Shown one piece after another: positions 52,736 to 61,435 of a stretch of DNA of 64,000 bases. The notes under the pieces were generated by a model. The model did not search any database, was not told the DNA's origin, and saw only the letters and a list, made by a program, of their open reading frames with translations. Positions within the stretch are counted from its first letter, which is position 1; the number at the start of each line of letters is the position of its first letter. Where the stretch lies: positions 401,921 to 465,920 of the forward strand of contig NZ_JACHZB010000001.1 in assembly GCF_014193255.1 (NCBI RefSeq), read 5' to 3'. This DNA is from Rhizobium sp. BK196. GTDB taxonomy: Bacteria; Pseudomonadota; Alphaproteobacteria; Rhizobiales; Rhizobiaceae. Position numbers and translations under genes: made by a program.

Positions 52736-53854
52736 ATGTTCCATTTCATTCTCGGCCTTCCCTGGCTGGTCGTCCTCCTCCGCTTCATCCTGCCCCTGCC
52801 GTGGATATGGCCTGCCAAGGCCCTGCTGGCCGCCGTCCTCCTCGTCGGCTCCCAGCAGGTCCTGCTGAACCGCATGTCGTCAGGGTCCATCTTCGCGCCC
52901 GAATATCCTCGCCCGCTGATTATCGTGCTGAATTTCCTCTTCGGCGCGACACTCCTTCTGGCTGTCTTCCAGATCGCGCTCGATGCCGTCTCGCTTGTCC
53001 TTGCCCTCATCGAGGGCCAATTTCCGGCCGTGCCTCCTGAAGTCCGCTATATCATCGGGCTTGCGGCTTTGGGCCTCGCCGCCTTCGGCGTTGCCGGAGC
53101 CGTGCGCATTCCGCCGGTGAAAAATGTCGAGATATCAATTCGCGACCTTCCCGAAGCCTTCGACGGCTACCGCCTGCTGCAATTGACCGACCTGCATCTC
53201 AGCCGCCTCTTCCCGGCGTCCTGGGCCGAAACCCTCGTCAGGAAGGCCAATGACTTGAAAACCGACCTGATCGTCGTGACCGGCGATTTCATCGACGGCC
53301 GTCTGGAAAAACGCCGTGCGGATGTGGCACCGCTCGCAACGCTCGAGGCGAGCGACGGCGTCTTCGCGATCCCCGGCAATCACGAATATTATTTCGGCTA
53401 CGACGATTGGATCGAGCACGACGCGAGTCTCGGCATGCGCATGCTGATGAACGAACACGCCGTCATCGAGCGCGGCGCGGATCGGATCGTCATTGCCGGC
53501 GTGACCGATCTTGCGGCCTTCGGCAGACCGATGCCCAATCCCGATCTTGCCGCCGCCTTGAAAGACGCCCCGGCCGAAGCTCCGATCATTCTTCTCGACC
53601 ATCAGCCGAGAATGGCAATCGAGACCGCCAAGAGAGGCATTGCGCTGCAGCTGTCAGGCCATACCCATGGTGGCATGGTCCTCGGTCTCGATCGTCTGGT
53701 CGCCCGTGCCAATAGCGGCTTCGTCTCCGGCCACTACCAGGTTGGTGATATGCAGCTCTATGTCAACAACGGCACCGCGCTGTGGCCGGGCTTCGCGCTC
53801 AGGCTCGGCCGGCCCTCAGAGCTGACGGTCTTCACGTTACGGCGAAAAGTCTAA
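52736..53854 (+). CDS. Membrane-anchored metallophosphoesterase
   Basis: 372 residues. Three or four N-terminal membrane helices (about 1-120) precede a calcineurin-like domain. All blocks are visible: LTDLHLSRL, VTGDFIDGR, GNHEYYFG, ILLDHQP and SGHTHGG. The YkuE-like group of such enzymes hydrolyses phosphodiesters such as UDP-sugars or lipids at the membrane. The start follows CAGGCCTATTTA, weak as a ribosome binding site. Convergent with the XRE gene. Confidence 0.92.
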   Translation: MFHFILGLPWLVVLLRFILPLPWIWPAKALLAAVLLVGSQQVLLNRMSSGSIFAPEYPRPLIIVLNFLFGATLLLAVFQIALDAVSLVLALIEGQFPAVPPEVRYIIGLAALGLAAFGVAGAVRIPPVKNVEISIRDLPEAFDGYRLLQLTDLHLSRLFPASWAETLVRKANDLKTDLIVVTGDFIDGRLEKRRADVAPLATLEASDGVFAIPGNHEYYFGYDDWIEHDASLGMRMLMNEHAVIERGADRIVIAGVTDLAAFGRPMPNPDLAAALKDAPAEAPIILLDHQPRMAIETAKRGIALQLSGHTHGGMVLGLDRLVARANSGFVSGHYQVGDMQLYVNNGTALWPGFALRLGRPSELTVFTLRRKV

Positions 53855-54684
53855 TCCCGCTCGGGTCTCGTATCCCTGACCATCAAGCGAATGCGCTCGG
53901 CCAGATCAGGATCGACGGGATTATAGACGACCATGTTGAGGTCCGGCCTGCCATCGATGGCAAAACCGGAATATTCCAGCTCGATATCGCCGAGCACGGG
54001 ATGTTTCAGCCGCTTGGTTCCTTCGCCATGCGCGATCACCTCATTCTCCTCCCAAATCCGCTTGAACTCAGCGCTCGTGCGGCAAAGTTCCTCCACCAGA
54101 TCTGATATCTCCGAAGTAGCACCCGCCCGTGCCGCATCCGCCCGGAAGGCTCCGACGACGAAACGCGCCATGGCCTCCCAATCATGCTGAACGTTGCGGA
54201 CAGCAGGGTTGGAGAACAGCAGCCGCAGGACATTCCGATCTCCAGGCGCAAGCTTGCCGTAGTCGGTCATGACAACGGTGGCTGCGCGGTTCCAGGCCAC
54301 GATATCCCAGGCCGCCGTGCGCACCAGCGCCGGGCTCACTTCGAGCGCATCGATGAGACGCTGCAGCCGAGGGCTGATGCCTTCGATGGCGCGGTAGCGC
54401 ACCTCCGGCGGCCGGCCGAGACCGAGGATGAAGAGGTGCTCGCGCTCGGGCTCGGTCAGCATCAGGCCGCTCGCGATCCGGTTCAGCACATCAGCCGAAG
54501 GTGCGCCACCGCGACCCTGCTCCAGCCATGTGTACCAGGTCGGGCTGATATTGGCGCGCTGCGCCACCTCTTCGCGTCTCAGGCCCGGCGTGCGCCTGCG
54601 CCCGGAAAAACCGAAGACCGTCGGATCGAGGCGCGAGCGGCGGTCGCGAAGGAAGGTACCGAGGGCATTGCTGTCGGTGCTCAT
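53851..54684 (-). CDS. XRE-family regulator with MmyB-like ligand domain
   Basis: 277 residues from the ATG at 54684 (AGGGACAGC upstream); ATG at 54702 is an alternative. HTH: RRTPGLRREEVAQRANISPT with WYTWLEQGRG, hallmark of the MmyB subgroup. The C-terminal half has RYRAIEGISPRLQRLIDAL and PVLGDIELEYSGFAIDG. MmyB-type domains bind fatty-acid-like ligands. Divergent from the oxidoreductase at 54782, probably its target. Overlaps the metallophosphoesterase end by 4 bases. Confidence 0.92.
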   Translation of the reverse strand: MSTDSNALGTFLRDRRSRLDPTVFGFSGRRRTPGLRREEVAQRANISPTWYTWLEQGRGGAPSADVLNRIASGLMLTEPEREHLFILGLGRPPEVRYRAIEGISPRLQRLIDALEVSPALVRTAAWDIVAWNRAATVVMTDYGKLAPGDRNVLRLLFSNPAVRNVQHDWEAMARFVVGAFRADAARAGATSEISDLVEELCRTSAEFKRIWEENEVIAHGEGTKRLKHPVLGDIELEYSGFAIDGRPDLNMVVYNPVDPDLAERIRLMVRDTRPERD

Positions 54685-54781
54685 GCTGTCCCTGTTAGCC
54701 ATTATAATAGGATAACGTCACTACTTTAACAGCATAAAACATAGCGCAATATTGGGCTTCATCGCAATAAGGAGACACAGC

Positions 54782-55681
54782 ATGCGCATTTTTCTCACCG
54801 GCGCCACCGGCTTCATCGGATCCGCCATCCTGCCTGAGCTGCAAAAAGCGGGTCACCATGTCATCGGCATGACCCGCTCGGATGCCGGCGCCAAGATGTT
54901 GGAAGCCGCCGGCGCCGAAGTCCACCGCGGGGTGCTGGAAGAACCCGAGAGCGTGCGAGCCGGCGTCGAAAAGGCCGATGCGGTCATCCACACGGCCTTC
55001 GACCATAATTTCTCCCGCTTCGCCGAGAATTGCGAGAAGGACGGCCGCGTCATTGCCGCGATGGGCGAGGCGCTCAAGGGCTCGAACCGCCCCCTCCTCA
55101 TCACATCAGGCACCGGCATGGGCAATGCTCATTTTGGAGAGCTCGCGAGCGAGGATGTCTTCAACATCGAGCATCCCAACCCGCGCATCGCCTCCGAGCT
55201 TGCGGGCAATGCGCTCCTCGACCAAGGCGTCAACGTATCCGTCATGCGCCTTCCCCAGGTCCACAATACGGTCAAGCAGGGCCTCGTCTCGCCGCTCATC
55301 GAAATCGCCCGGCAAAAAGGCGCCGTCGCCTATGTCGGGCAAGGCCGCAACCGCTTCCCGGCCGGCCACCTGCTGGACGTTGCGCTGCTCTACCGGCTGG
55401 CGATCGAAAGAGCCGAGCCCGGCGCCCGCTACAACGCAGTTGCCGAGGAAGGCATCACCACCCGCGAGATTGCCGAAGCTCTCGGCCGCGGCCTGAAACT
55501 ACCTGTTGTCTCGGTCGCGCCGGAAAAGGCTGCCGAGCATTTCGGCTGGATGGCGATCTTTGCCGGCCTCGACTTCCCGGCCTCCAGCGAAAAGACCCGC
55601 CGGATCCTTGGATGGAATCCCGTTGGTCCTGGCTTGATCGCCGATCTCGATGCGATGGATTACGGCGCCCTGGCGGCCTGA
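54782..55681 (+). CDS. NAD(P)-dependent epimerase/dehydratase-like SDR
   Basis: 299 residues from the ATG at 54782 (AAGGAGACAC). Extended SDR: FLTGATGFIGSAILPELQKA and a C-terminal ITTREIAEALGRGLKLPVVS substrate-domain segment. The YxxxK motif is not obvious, as in the atypical/NmrA-like branch. Substrate unknown. Likely repressed by the divergent MmyB-like regulator. Confidence 0.88.
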   Translation: MRIFLTGATGFIGSAILPELQKAGHHVIGMTRSDAGAKMLEAAGAEVHRGVLEEPESVRAGVEKADAVIHTAFDHNFSRFAENCEKDGRVIAAMGEALKGSNRPLLITSGTGMGNAHFGELASEDVFNIEHPNPRIASELAGNALLDQGVNVSVMRLPQVHNTVKQGLVSPLIEIARQKGAVAYVGQGRNRFPAGHLLDVALLYRLAIERAEPGARYNAVAEEGITTREIAEALGRGLKLPVVSVAPEKAAEHFGWMAIFAGLDFPASSEKTRRILGWNPVGPGLIADLDAMDYGALAA

Positions 55682-55747
55682 CCGAGCGCACAGGACGGCC
55701 CGCCTGCGGAACCTCCCCGGCTCCGCAAGCGGAAGAACTTTTCCGCG

Positions 55748-56503
55748 TTAGACCTGCAGCCCGCCGGAAATATCGATCACGCCACCGCTGATATAGCCGC
55801 CGTGCGGTCCCGCCAAGAAACTGATCGCCGCCGACACCTCTTCAAGCGTCGCAATGCGCCGGATCGGATGCAGGTCCATGATCGCGTCAGGCAGCTTGTC
55901 TCGCACATCGGCCGCCATATCGGTCGGCATGATGCCGGGCTGGACGACGTTGACGGTGATATTGCGCCCCCCGAGATCGCGGGCCACACCCTTCGCATAG
56001 CCGGCAATCGCCGCCTTGGTCCCCGCATAATCGGCAACGCCCGAAAACGGCACGCGGCTGCCGAGCAGCGAGCCGATGAAGATGATCCGGCCGCCATCTG
56101 AAATCGCCTGCGCCGCCGCACGTGTCGTCGCCACCGCACCCATCACGTTGACCTGCCACTGACGGTCGAGATTGACCGTGTCGAGTTCGGGGTCGTCGAC
56201 CGTCCTGCCCTGCACGGCAATCGCCGCATTGTTGACGAGGATATCGAGCTTGCCGAAATAGGCCAGAACCTTGTCGACCAGCGGTTTGGCCGCCGCCGCA
56301 TCGGCCTGGTCGCTCTGGATCGCCAGAGCCCGGACACCCTTTGCCCGCAGCGTCTCGACCACCGCTTCCGCCTTCTCGGCCGAATTGACATAGCTGATCG
56401 CCACATCCGCCCCCTGATCGGCAAGCGCCGCAGCTGCAGCGGCACCCAGCCCGCGTGAACCACCGGTCACCAAAGCGACCTTTCCTTTCAAAATGTCAGA
56501 CAT
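55748..56503 (-). CDS. SDR oxidoreductase, FabG-like
   Basis: 251 residues from the ATG at 56503 (AAAGGAC upstream). TGGSRGLGAAAAAALADQG, LVNNAAIAVQGR, catalytic YAGTK and final ISGGVIDISGG are canonical. It probably oxidises or reduces a 3-keto/hydroxy compound with NADP(H). Divergent from the TetR gene; a 14-base palindrome lies between them. Confidence 0.92.
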   Translation of the reverse strand: MSDILKGKVALVTGGSRGLGAAAAAALADQGADVAISYVNSAEKAEAVVETLRAKGVRALAIQSDQADAAAAKPLVDKVLAYFGKLDILVNNAAIAVQGRTVDDPELDTVNLDRQWQVNVMGAVATTRAAAQAISDGGRIIFIGSLLGSRVPFSGVADYAGTKAAIAGYAKGVARDLGGRNITVNVVQPGIMPTDMAADVRDKLPDAIMDLHPIRRIATLEEVSAAISFLAGPHGGYISGGVIDISGGLQV

Positions 56504-56566
56504 ATCAGTCCTTTCCATACCCATCGAGGCGTCGCCCGCCTCATTGGCCGGCGCTCAGGTTTTTTC

Positions 56567-56580
56567 GTAACGATCGTTAC
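56567..56580. promoter_or_regulatory. Palindrome GTAACGATCGTTAC, TetR operator
   Basis: Perfect 14-base palindrome; a half copy (AGTAACGATT) follows at 56581. It lies between the divergent SDR and TetR genes, so it is the probable operator for both. Confidence 0.7.
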
Positions 56581-56661
56581 AGTAACGATTGGTATGAAAT
56601 CTGGACAAAGGCTGTCAAGTGGTTTAATAACGACCATTATGAAATTCATTGAGTCGGTCTG

Positions 56662-57252
56662 ATGGGACGCCATCGCGAATTTGATGTGGAGAAAGCGCTC
56701 GATGCCGCGCTTTGCGTCTTCTGGCGCAAGGGCTATGAAGGCGCGTCCTATGCCGACCTGACCGAGGCGACCGGCGTCGAGAGGCCGGCGCTCTATTCCG
56801 CCTTCGGCAACAAGGAGGCACTCTTCCGCCAAGTCTTGGATCGCTATTATGAGCGATACGTGGACTATATCCCGAAAGCGCTTGAGATGCCGACATCCAG
56901 GGAGGTGGCTGCGTACATGATGTCCGGCGCGATCGACCTCAATACCCGCTATCCCACCCATACCGGCTGCCTCGCCATTAACGGCGTCCTGGCGGGATCG
57001 GATGAAGCCGAACCGGTGCGGCAGGCCCTGATTGATTCCCGCGCCGTTGCCGAAATCCAGCTTCGCGAGCGCTTCGAGCGGGCAAAGGCCGAGGGCGACC
57101 TGCCGGAGACTGCCAAGCCCGCAGCGCTGGCGGCCTTCCTGCTGGCCGTGCTTCATGGGATGGCGGTACAAGCCAAGGCCGGCTTCAGCCGCGATATGCT
57201 GGAGGCCGTTGCCGAGCAGGCGCTTTCAACCTGGCCTTCGAAATCTTCCTGA
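56662..57252 (+). CDS. TetR-family regulator
   Basis: 196 residues. HTH: YEGASYADLTEATGVERPAL with YSAFGNKEALFRQVL. The C-terminal part has THTGCLAINGVLAGSDEAEP, common to the AcrR-like group that control SDRs in rhizobia and sense reactive electrophiles through Cys in some cases. Divergent from the FabG-like SDR. Confidence 0.93.
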   Translation: MGRHREFDVEKALDAALCVFWRKGYEGASYADLTEATGVERPALYSAFGNKEALFRQVLDRYYERYVDYIPKALEMPTSREVAAYMMSGAIDLNTRYPTHTGCLAINGVLAGSDEAEPVRQALIDSRAVAEIQLRERFERAKAEGDLPETAKPAALAAFLLAVLHGMAVQAKAGFSRDMLEAVAEQALSTWPSKSS

Positions 57253-57269
57253 ACTTCAGCAGCCGGAAT

Positions 57270-57791
57270 TCAGTCCGCCGGCGCATCCATCTTCGCCCGC
57301 ACCGCCAGAAACGCCGCCGTCAGCCGCGCTAGCACCGGCGATGTAACCGATCCATTCGTCCCACCGATCGGGTCTTCGATATGGATCGTTCTCAGATCAT
57401 CCATGAACTCGTCCCAGAGCGGCTGACCGCCCTCTTCCAAGAGTTCGGCGCGGATGCTCAGATCCTCGCTGACCGGCAGATGCCGGCGCCCCCAGGCGCC
57501 GATCATCGCAAACATGGGCACGAGCTGGATGGACGCTTCGGTCAGGCTGTAGATCGACTTCTGGCTATGGGAGGGATCATCGAGTTTGCTGATCAACCCG
57601 TAGGACATCAGCCGCTTCAGCCGCGCCGCCAGAATATTGGACGCGATCCCCTCTTCCGATTGTGTCAGCAGCTCGCGGAAATGACGGCGATTGCCGAACA
57701 TGATATCCCTGATGATGACGAGGCTCCATCGGTCGCCCAGCACCTCCATCGTCAGGTTTATCGGGCAGCCCGAGCGTATTTCGATATTCAT
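57270..57791 (-). CDS. HxlR-family regulator
   Basis: 173 residues from the ATG at 57791. GCPINLTMEVLGDRWSLVII carries the single N-terminal Cys and HxlR core; FRELLTQSEEGIASNILAAR is the HTH, and LTEASIQLVPMFAMIGAWG the dimer helix. HxlR proteins often sense quinones, aldehydes or oxidants. Divergent from the DHFR-like gene, with a perfect 9-base inverted repeat between. Confidence 0.92.
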   Translation of the reverse strand: MNIEIRSGCPINLTMEVLGDRWSLVIIRDIMFGNRRHFRELLTQSEEGIASNILAARLKRLMSYGLISKLDDPSHSQKSIYSLTEASIQLVPMFAMIGAWGRRHLPVSEDLSIRAELLEEGGQPLWDEFMDDLRTIHIEDPIGGTNGSVTSPVLARLTAAFLAVRAKMDAPAD

Positions 57792-57809
57792 ATCCGACTC
57801 CGTGACAAA

Positions 57810-57854
57810 AACTAGTTGCACTATAGGATTAGTTATGTCACAACTCAACTAGTT
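57810..57854. promoter_or_regulatory. Long-spaced inverted repeat, HxlR operator candidate
   Basis: AACTAGTTG (57810-57818) and CAACTAGTT (57846-57854) are perfect inverted copies 27 bases apart, placed between the two divergent starts. Confidence 0.6.
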
Positions 57855-57881
57855 TCAAAATGCAATCAGATGGAGGCTGAC

Positions 57882-58523
57882 ATGGCACGTATACGCGTAG
57901 CTGCATTTTCTCTTTCGATAGATGGTTTCGGCGCCGGCCCCGACCAGAGCATCAACGATCCCCTGGGCAAACGCGGCATGGAACTGCACCAGTGGTTCTT
58001 CGGCACCCGCACCTTCCGGACCATGATTGGCAAAGACGGCGGCTCGACCGGCACCGATGAGAAATACGCCTCAGCGGGCAATTCCGGCTTCGGCGCCTTC
58101 ATCCTCGGCCGCAACATGTTCGGCCCTGTCAGGGGCGAATGGCCGGATGAGGAGTGGAAGGGCTGGTGGGGGCCGAATCCGCCCTATCACGCGCCGACCT
58201 TCATCCTCACCCACTATGCTCGTGAGCCCATCGTCATGGAAGGCGGCACCACCTTCCATTTCATCACCGGCGGCATCGAGGAAGCGCTGGAAAAGGCAAA
58301 GGTGGCCGCCGGCGACAAGGACGTCAAGATCGGCGGCGGCGTCAGCACTGTGCGTCAATATCTGCAAGCCGGGCTGATCGACGAGATGCATTTCGCCATT
58401 TCCCCGGTCGTCCTCGGCAAGGGCGAAGCCATGTTCGAAGGCATCGACCTGCCGTCCCTGGGCTTCTCCGTCAAATCCCACGAGATGACGGAATCGGCCA
58501 CCCATATCGTCCTTTCGAAGTGA
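57882..58523 (+). CDS. Dihydrofolate-reductase-like (RibD C-terminal) oxidoreductase
   Basis: 213 residues from the ATG at 57882 (GGAGGCTGAC). FSLSIDGFGAGPDQSINDPL, ILGRNMFGPVRG and DKDVKIGGGVSTVRQYLQAG with AISPVVLGKGEAMF follow the YwjB/RibD-C pattern. These are NADPH reductases of unknown substrate, frequently under HxlR- or TetR-type control. It is 8 bases ahead of the GST gene and likely in one operon. Confidence 0.9.
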   Translation: MARIRVAAFSLSIDGFGAGPDQSINDPLGKRGMELHQWFFGTRTFRTMIGKDGGSTGTDEKYASAGNSGFGAFILGRNMFGPVRGEWPDEEWKGWWGPNPPYHAPTFILTHYAREPIVMEGGTTFHFITGGIEEALEKAKVAAGDKDVKIGGGVSTVRQYLQAGLIDEMHFAISPVVLGKGEAMFEGIDLPSLGFSVKSHEMTESATHIVLSK

Positions 58524-58531
58524 GATTGGCA

Positions 58532-59188
58532 ATGTCCCTGGCAATGTATCTGCACCCGCTCTCCTCCTACTCCCAGAAGGCGAAAACTGCCTTTTACGAG
58601 AAGGATCTGCCCTTCGAGGCGAAGCTTCTCGACGGAAGCGAGCCGATCAATTCGGAATTCTCGCGGAAATGGCCGATCAAGCGTTTCCCGGTCCTCGAAC
58701 ACGGTGGCGACTTCATCTTCGAAGCCACGAGCGTCATCGAATATATCGATATGCTTCATCCAGGCGAACAGCCACTCGTTCCGCGCGATGCGGCAACGGC
58801 GATCAAAGTGCGCATGTGGGACCGCTTCTTCGACAACTATATGCAATATCCGCAGCAGCGCATGGTCTACGCCGCAATCGGCCGGGAAATGGAGCCTGAC
58901 GACGGTTATATCCGCTGGCGCCAGGCACTCGAAACCGCCTACGGCATTCTCGATGCGCATATGAGGGGCCGCCAGTGGGTGGCGAGCGAAACCTTCAGCC
59001 TCGCAGACTGCTCCGCTGCCCCCGCCATGCTCTATGCCGATTGGGCTCATCCGATCCCCGACCATTTCGAAAATGTCCGCGCCTATCGCGCTCGCTTGCT
59101 CGCCCGCCCGAGCTACGCCCGCGCCCTCGACGAGGCCCGCCCCTATCGCCATCTTTATCCGCTGGGCGCACCTGTCGGGCGGGACTGA
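58532..59188 (+). CDS. Glutathione S-transferase family protein
   Basis: 218 residues from the ATG at 58532. Thioredoxin-like N-terminal domain (HPLSSYSQKAKTAFYEKDLP, with the cis-Pro in FPVLEHGG and EATSVIEYID) and helical C-terminal domain (FSLADCSAAPAMLYADW). The active residue is probably Ser/Tyr, not Cys, in SSYSQK. Detoxification role with the upstream reductase and HxlR regulator. Confidence 0.9.
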   Translation: MSLAMYLHPLSSYSQKAKTAFYEKDLPFEAKLLDGSEPINSEFSRKWPIKRFPVLEHGGDFIFEATSVIEYIDMLHPGEQPLVPRDAATAIKVRMWDRFFDNYMQYPQQRMVYAAIGREMEPDDGYIRWRQALETAYGILDAHMRGRQWVASETFSLADCSAAPAMLYADWAHPIPDHFENVRAYRARLLARPSYARALDEARPYRHLYPLGAPVGRD

Positions 59189-59224
59189 TCGGCCGGCATC
59201 GGAAGACATCGGCCAACCCAGATA

Positions 59225-61048
59225 TCAGACAAGCCCCTGGCTGAAGCCGAAGCTCGCGTCGGCTTCGGCCTCCACATCCTCGGCAAACAGCATGTCATTC
59301 TGCGGCCGGCCGCTGCGGACCATCGGATATACATTTTCGAGCGCCGCAACCCGGCAATCGAAAAGCACCGGCCGGTCGATGGCGATCATCTCCCTGATCC
59401 TGTCGTCGAGCTCGTCCGGCCTTTCGCATCTGAGACCAACGGCACCATAAGCTTCCGCAAGCATGACGAAATCAGGCAGCGAAGCCGTATAGGAATGGGC
59501 CTGGCGGTTACCATGCAGGATCTGCTGCCATTGCCGAATCATGCCGAGGCGCTCGTTGTTGAGGATGAAGATCTTGACCGGCGCCTGATGCTGCATCGCC
59601 GCCGAGAGTTCCTTCAGCGTCATCTGCACCGAGGCATCGCCAACGATGCCGATGACCAGGCGGCCGGGATGGGCGATCTGAGCGCCGATCGCCGCCGGCA
59701 ACCCGTACCCCATCGTGCCGAGCCCGCCTGATGTCAGCCAGCGGTTCGGCGCCTCGATGCCGAAAAGCTGCGCCGCCCACATCTGATGCTGGCCGACATC
59801 CGTCGTGACGATGGGATCGTAGGCCGTCGTCAGCGCATGCAACCGTTCCAGCGCATATTGCGGCATGATCTCGTCGCGGCGCATCTCGTAGGCAAAGGAT
59901 TTTCGCGCCCTCCACCCTTCGATCTCGGCCCACCAGCCATCCAGCCGCCTTCGCTGAGGTGGAACGGGAAGCGCCCGCCAGGCTTCGATCATCTCCTTGA
60001 GCACATCAGCAGCATCCCCTGATATGCCGATATCGACCGGCACGTTCTTGTTGATCGAGGACGGATCGATATCGATATGGATCTTCTTCGATCCGGGCGA
60101 AAAACGGTCCGTGCGCGAGGTGACGCGGTCGTCGAAGCGCGCTCCGACCGCGATCATCAGGTCGCAATCGTGCATCGCCATATTCGCCTCGTAGGAACCG
60201 TGCATACCCGGCATCTTCAGCCAGTTCGGCCCTGACGCGGGATAGGCGCCAAGCCCCATCAGCGTCGAGGTGATGGGAAAGCCCGTCAGTTCCACCAGCT
60301 CGCGCAACAGGCGCGAGGCTTCAGGTCCGGAATTGATGACGCCGCCGCCCGTATAGAGGACCGGCCGCGTGGCCTGCGTCATCAGCGCTACCGCGTCACG
60401 GATCGCTTGTCCGTTGCCGCCTGTCTCCGGCCGATGGTTTACCGGTACAGAAACCTCCTCCGGCGCAACATAGAGACCGCTCGCAAACAGCACATCCTTG
60501 GGCATATCGACCAGAACCGGCCCCGGCCTTCCCGATGTCGCGATCCTGAAGGCGAGATGGATGGTCTTGGCGAGATCATCGATATGGCTGACGAGAAAAT
60601 TGTGCTTGGTGCAGGGCCGCGTGATACCGACGGTGTCGCATTCCTGAAAGGCATCCGTGCCGATCAGGCTCGTCGGCACCTGCCCCGTCAGGCAGACGAG
60701 CGGAATGGAATCCATCAGCGCGTCCTGCAGCGCCGTCACCGCATTGGTGACACCCGGCCCGGAGGTCACCAGCATGACGCCGGCCTTGCCGGTCGAGCGC
60801 GCATAGCCTTCGGCGGCATGTCCGGCACCCTGTTCGTGGCGCACGAGCAGATGCTTGATCTCGTCCTGCTGAAAGATCTCGTCATAGATCGGCAGCACGG
60901 CAGCGCCGGGATAGCCGAAAATATGCTGGACGCCATTGTCGCGCAGTGCCTGCAGAACGATTTCGCCGCCGTTCATCAGGCGGCCAGAGGGAGTATTCGC
61001 TGACGTATCGGAGGAATTTTGGGTAAAATTAGCCTTATCGCCGGTCAT
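59225..61048 (-). CDS. ilvB: Acetolactate synthase, large subunit
   Basis: 607 residues from the ATG at 61048. Three ThDP-enzyme domains: [16 protein letters not shown] with the catalytic Glu in [15 protein letters not shown], the central FAD-binding region ([16 protein letters not shown]), and the C-terminal ThDP/Mg motif [20 protein letters not shown]. It condenses pyruvate to acetolactate or acetohydroxybutyrate in valine, leucine and isoleucine synthesis. The regulatory subunit gene (ilvH/ilvN) is not adjacent, as it normally would be, so this copy is an orphan large subunit. It is preceded by an attenuator with its own leader peptide. Confidence 0.95.
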   Translation of the reverse strand: MTGDKANFTQNSSDTSANTPSGRLMNGGEIVLQALRDNGVQHIFGYPGAAVLPIYDEIFQQDEIKHLLVRHEQGAGHAAEGYARSTGKAGVMLVTSGPGVTNAVTALQDALMDSIPLVCLTGQVPTSLIGTDAFQECDTVGITRPCTKHNFLVSHIDDLAKTIHLAFRIATSGRPGPVLVDMPKDVLFASGLYVAPEEVSVPVNHRPETGGNGQAIRDAVALMTQATRPVLYTGGGVINSGPEASRLLRELVELTGFPITSTLMGLGAYPASGPNWLKMPGMHGSYEANMAMHDCDLMIAVGARFDDRVTSRTDRFSPGSKKIHIDIDPSSINKNVPVDIGISGDAADVLKEMIEAWRALPVPPQRRRLDGWWAEIEGWRARKSFAYEMRRDEIMPQYALERLHALTTAYDPIVTTDVGQHQMWAAQLFGIEAPNRWLTSGGLGTMGYGLPAAIGAQIAHPGRLVIGIVGDASVQMTLKELSAAMQHQAPVKIFILNNERLGMIRQWQQILHGNRQAHSYTASLPDFVMLAEAYGAVGLRCERPDELDDRIREMIAIDRPVLFDCRVAALENVYPMVRSGRPQNDMLFAEDVEAEADASFGFSQGLV

Positions 61049-61093
61049 AGCAATGTTCCGTCGTTGATTGGGTGATTGGGTGCGACGGGGCAT

Positions 61094-61117
61094 AAAAAAA
61101 GGCCCCGTCAGGGACCT
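61094..61117 (-). terminator. Attenuator terminator of the acetolactate synthase leader
   Basis: On the minus strand AGGTCCC, TGAC loop, GGGGCCT, then seven T. It lies between the leader peptide and the enzyme gene and would end transcription when branched-chain aminoacyl-tRNAs are plentiful. Confidence 0.85.
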
Positions 61118-61125
61118 CGTTTTCG

Positions 61126-61173
61126 GCGCATGGGTGGCTGATGCCGGACGGTTACACCGTCCTGCCCATGCGC
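61126..61173 (-). promoter_or_regulatory. Leader 1:2 hairpin of the attenuator
   Basis: Outer arms 61126-61134 and 61165-61173 (GCGCATGGG / CCCATGCGC) and inner stem 61146-61152 / 61156-61162 (GGACGGT / ACCGTCC) enclose the leader stop codon. Ribosome stalling inside the leader would open it. Confidence 0.6.
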
Positions 61174-61208
61174 GATATCACCACGACGAGAACCATTGCG
61201 ATTTTCAT
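61152..61208 (-). CDS. Branched-chain leader peptide
   Basis: 18 residues, [18 protein letters not shown]. Eight are Ile, Val or Leu, with a run VLVVVI at residues 6-11. This is the hallmark of ilv attenuation leaders. Stop TAA at 61154-61152, terminator 35 bases downstream. Too short for standard gene calling. Confidence 0.85.
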   Translation of the reverse strand: MKIAMVLVVVISRMGRTV

Positions 61209-61435
61209 GGGCGTAAGAGCTAGCCGCAATCTTGCGGTCCGTCAATCATGTCTCTGCGAAAGAAAGCCACCGGGGAACAGCGCCCTGCTCGCTCCGGCAA
61301 GCCCCGTTGGGGTGATGTCCTTCAAGCAGACAGAGCTGTCCGCACGGGAAACCATGACCCCGCATATACTCGTCAGCACCTGTCTGAATGCCGCCAAAAT
61401 TCAGCTGCCTGAAGCGATGCCGCCCGAGCGCCGGA

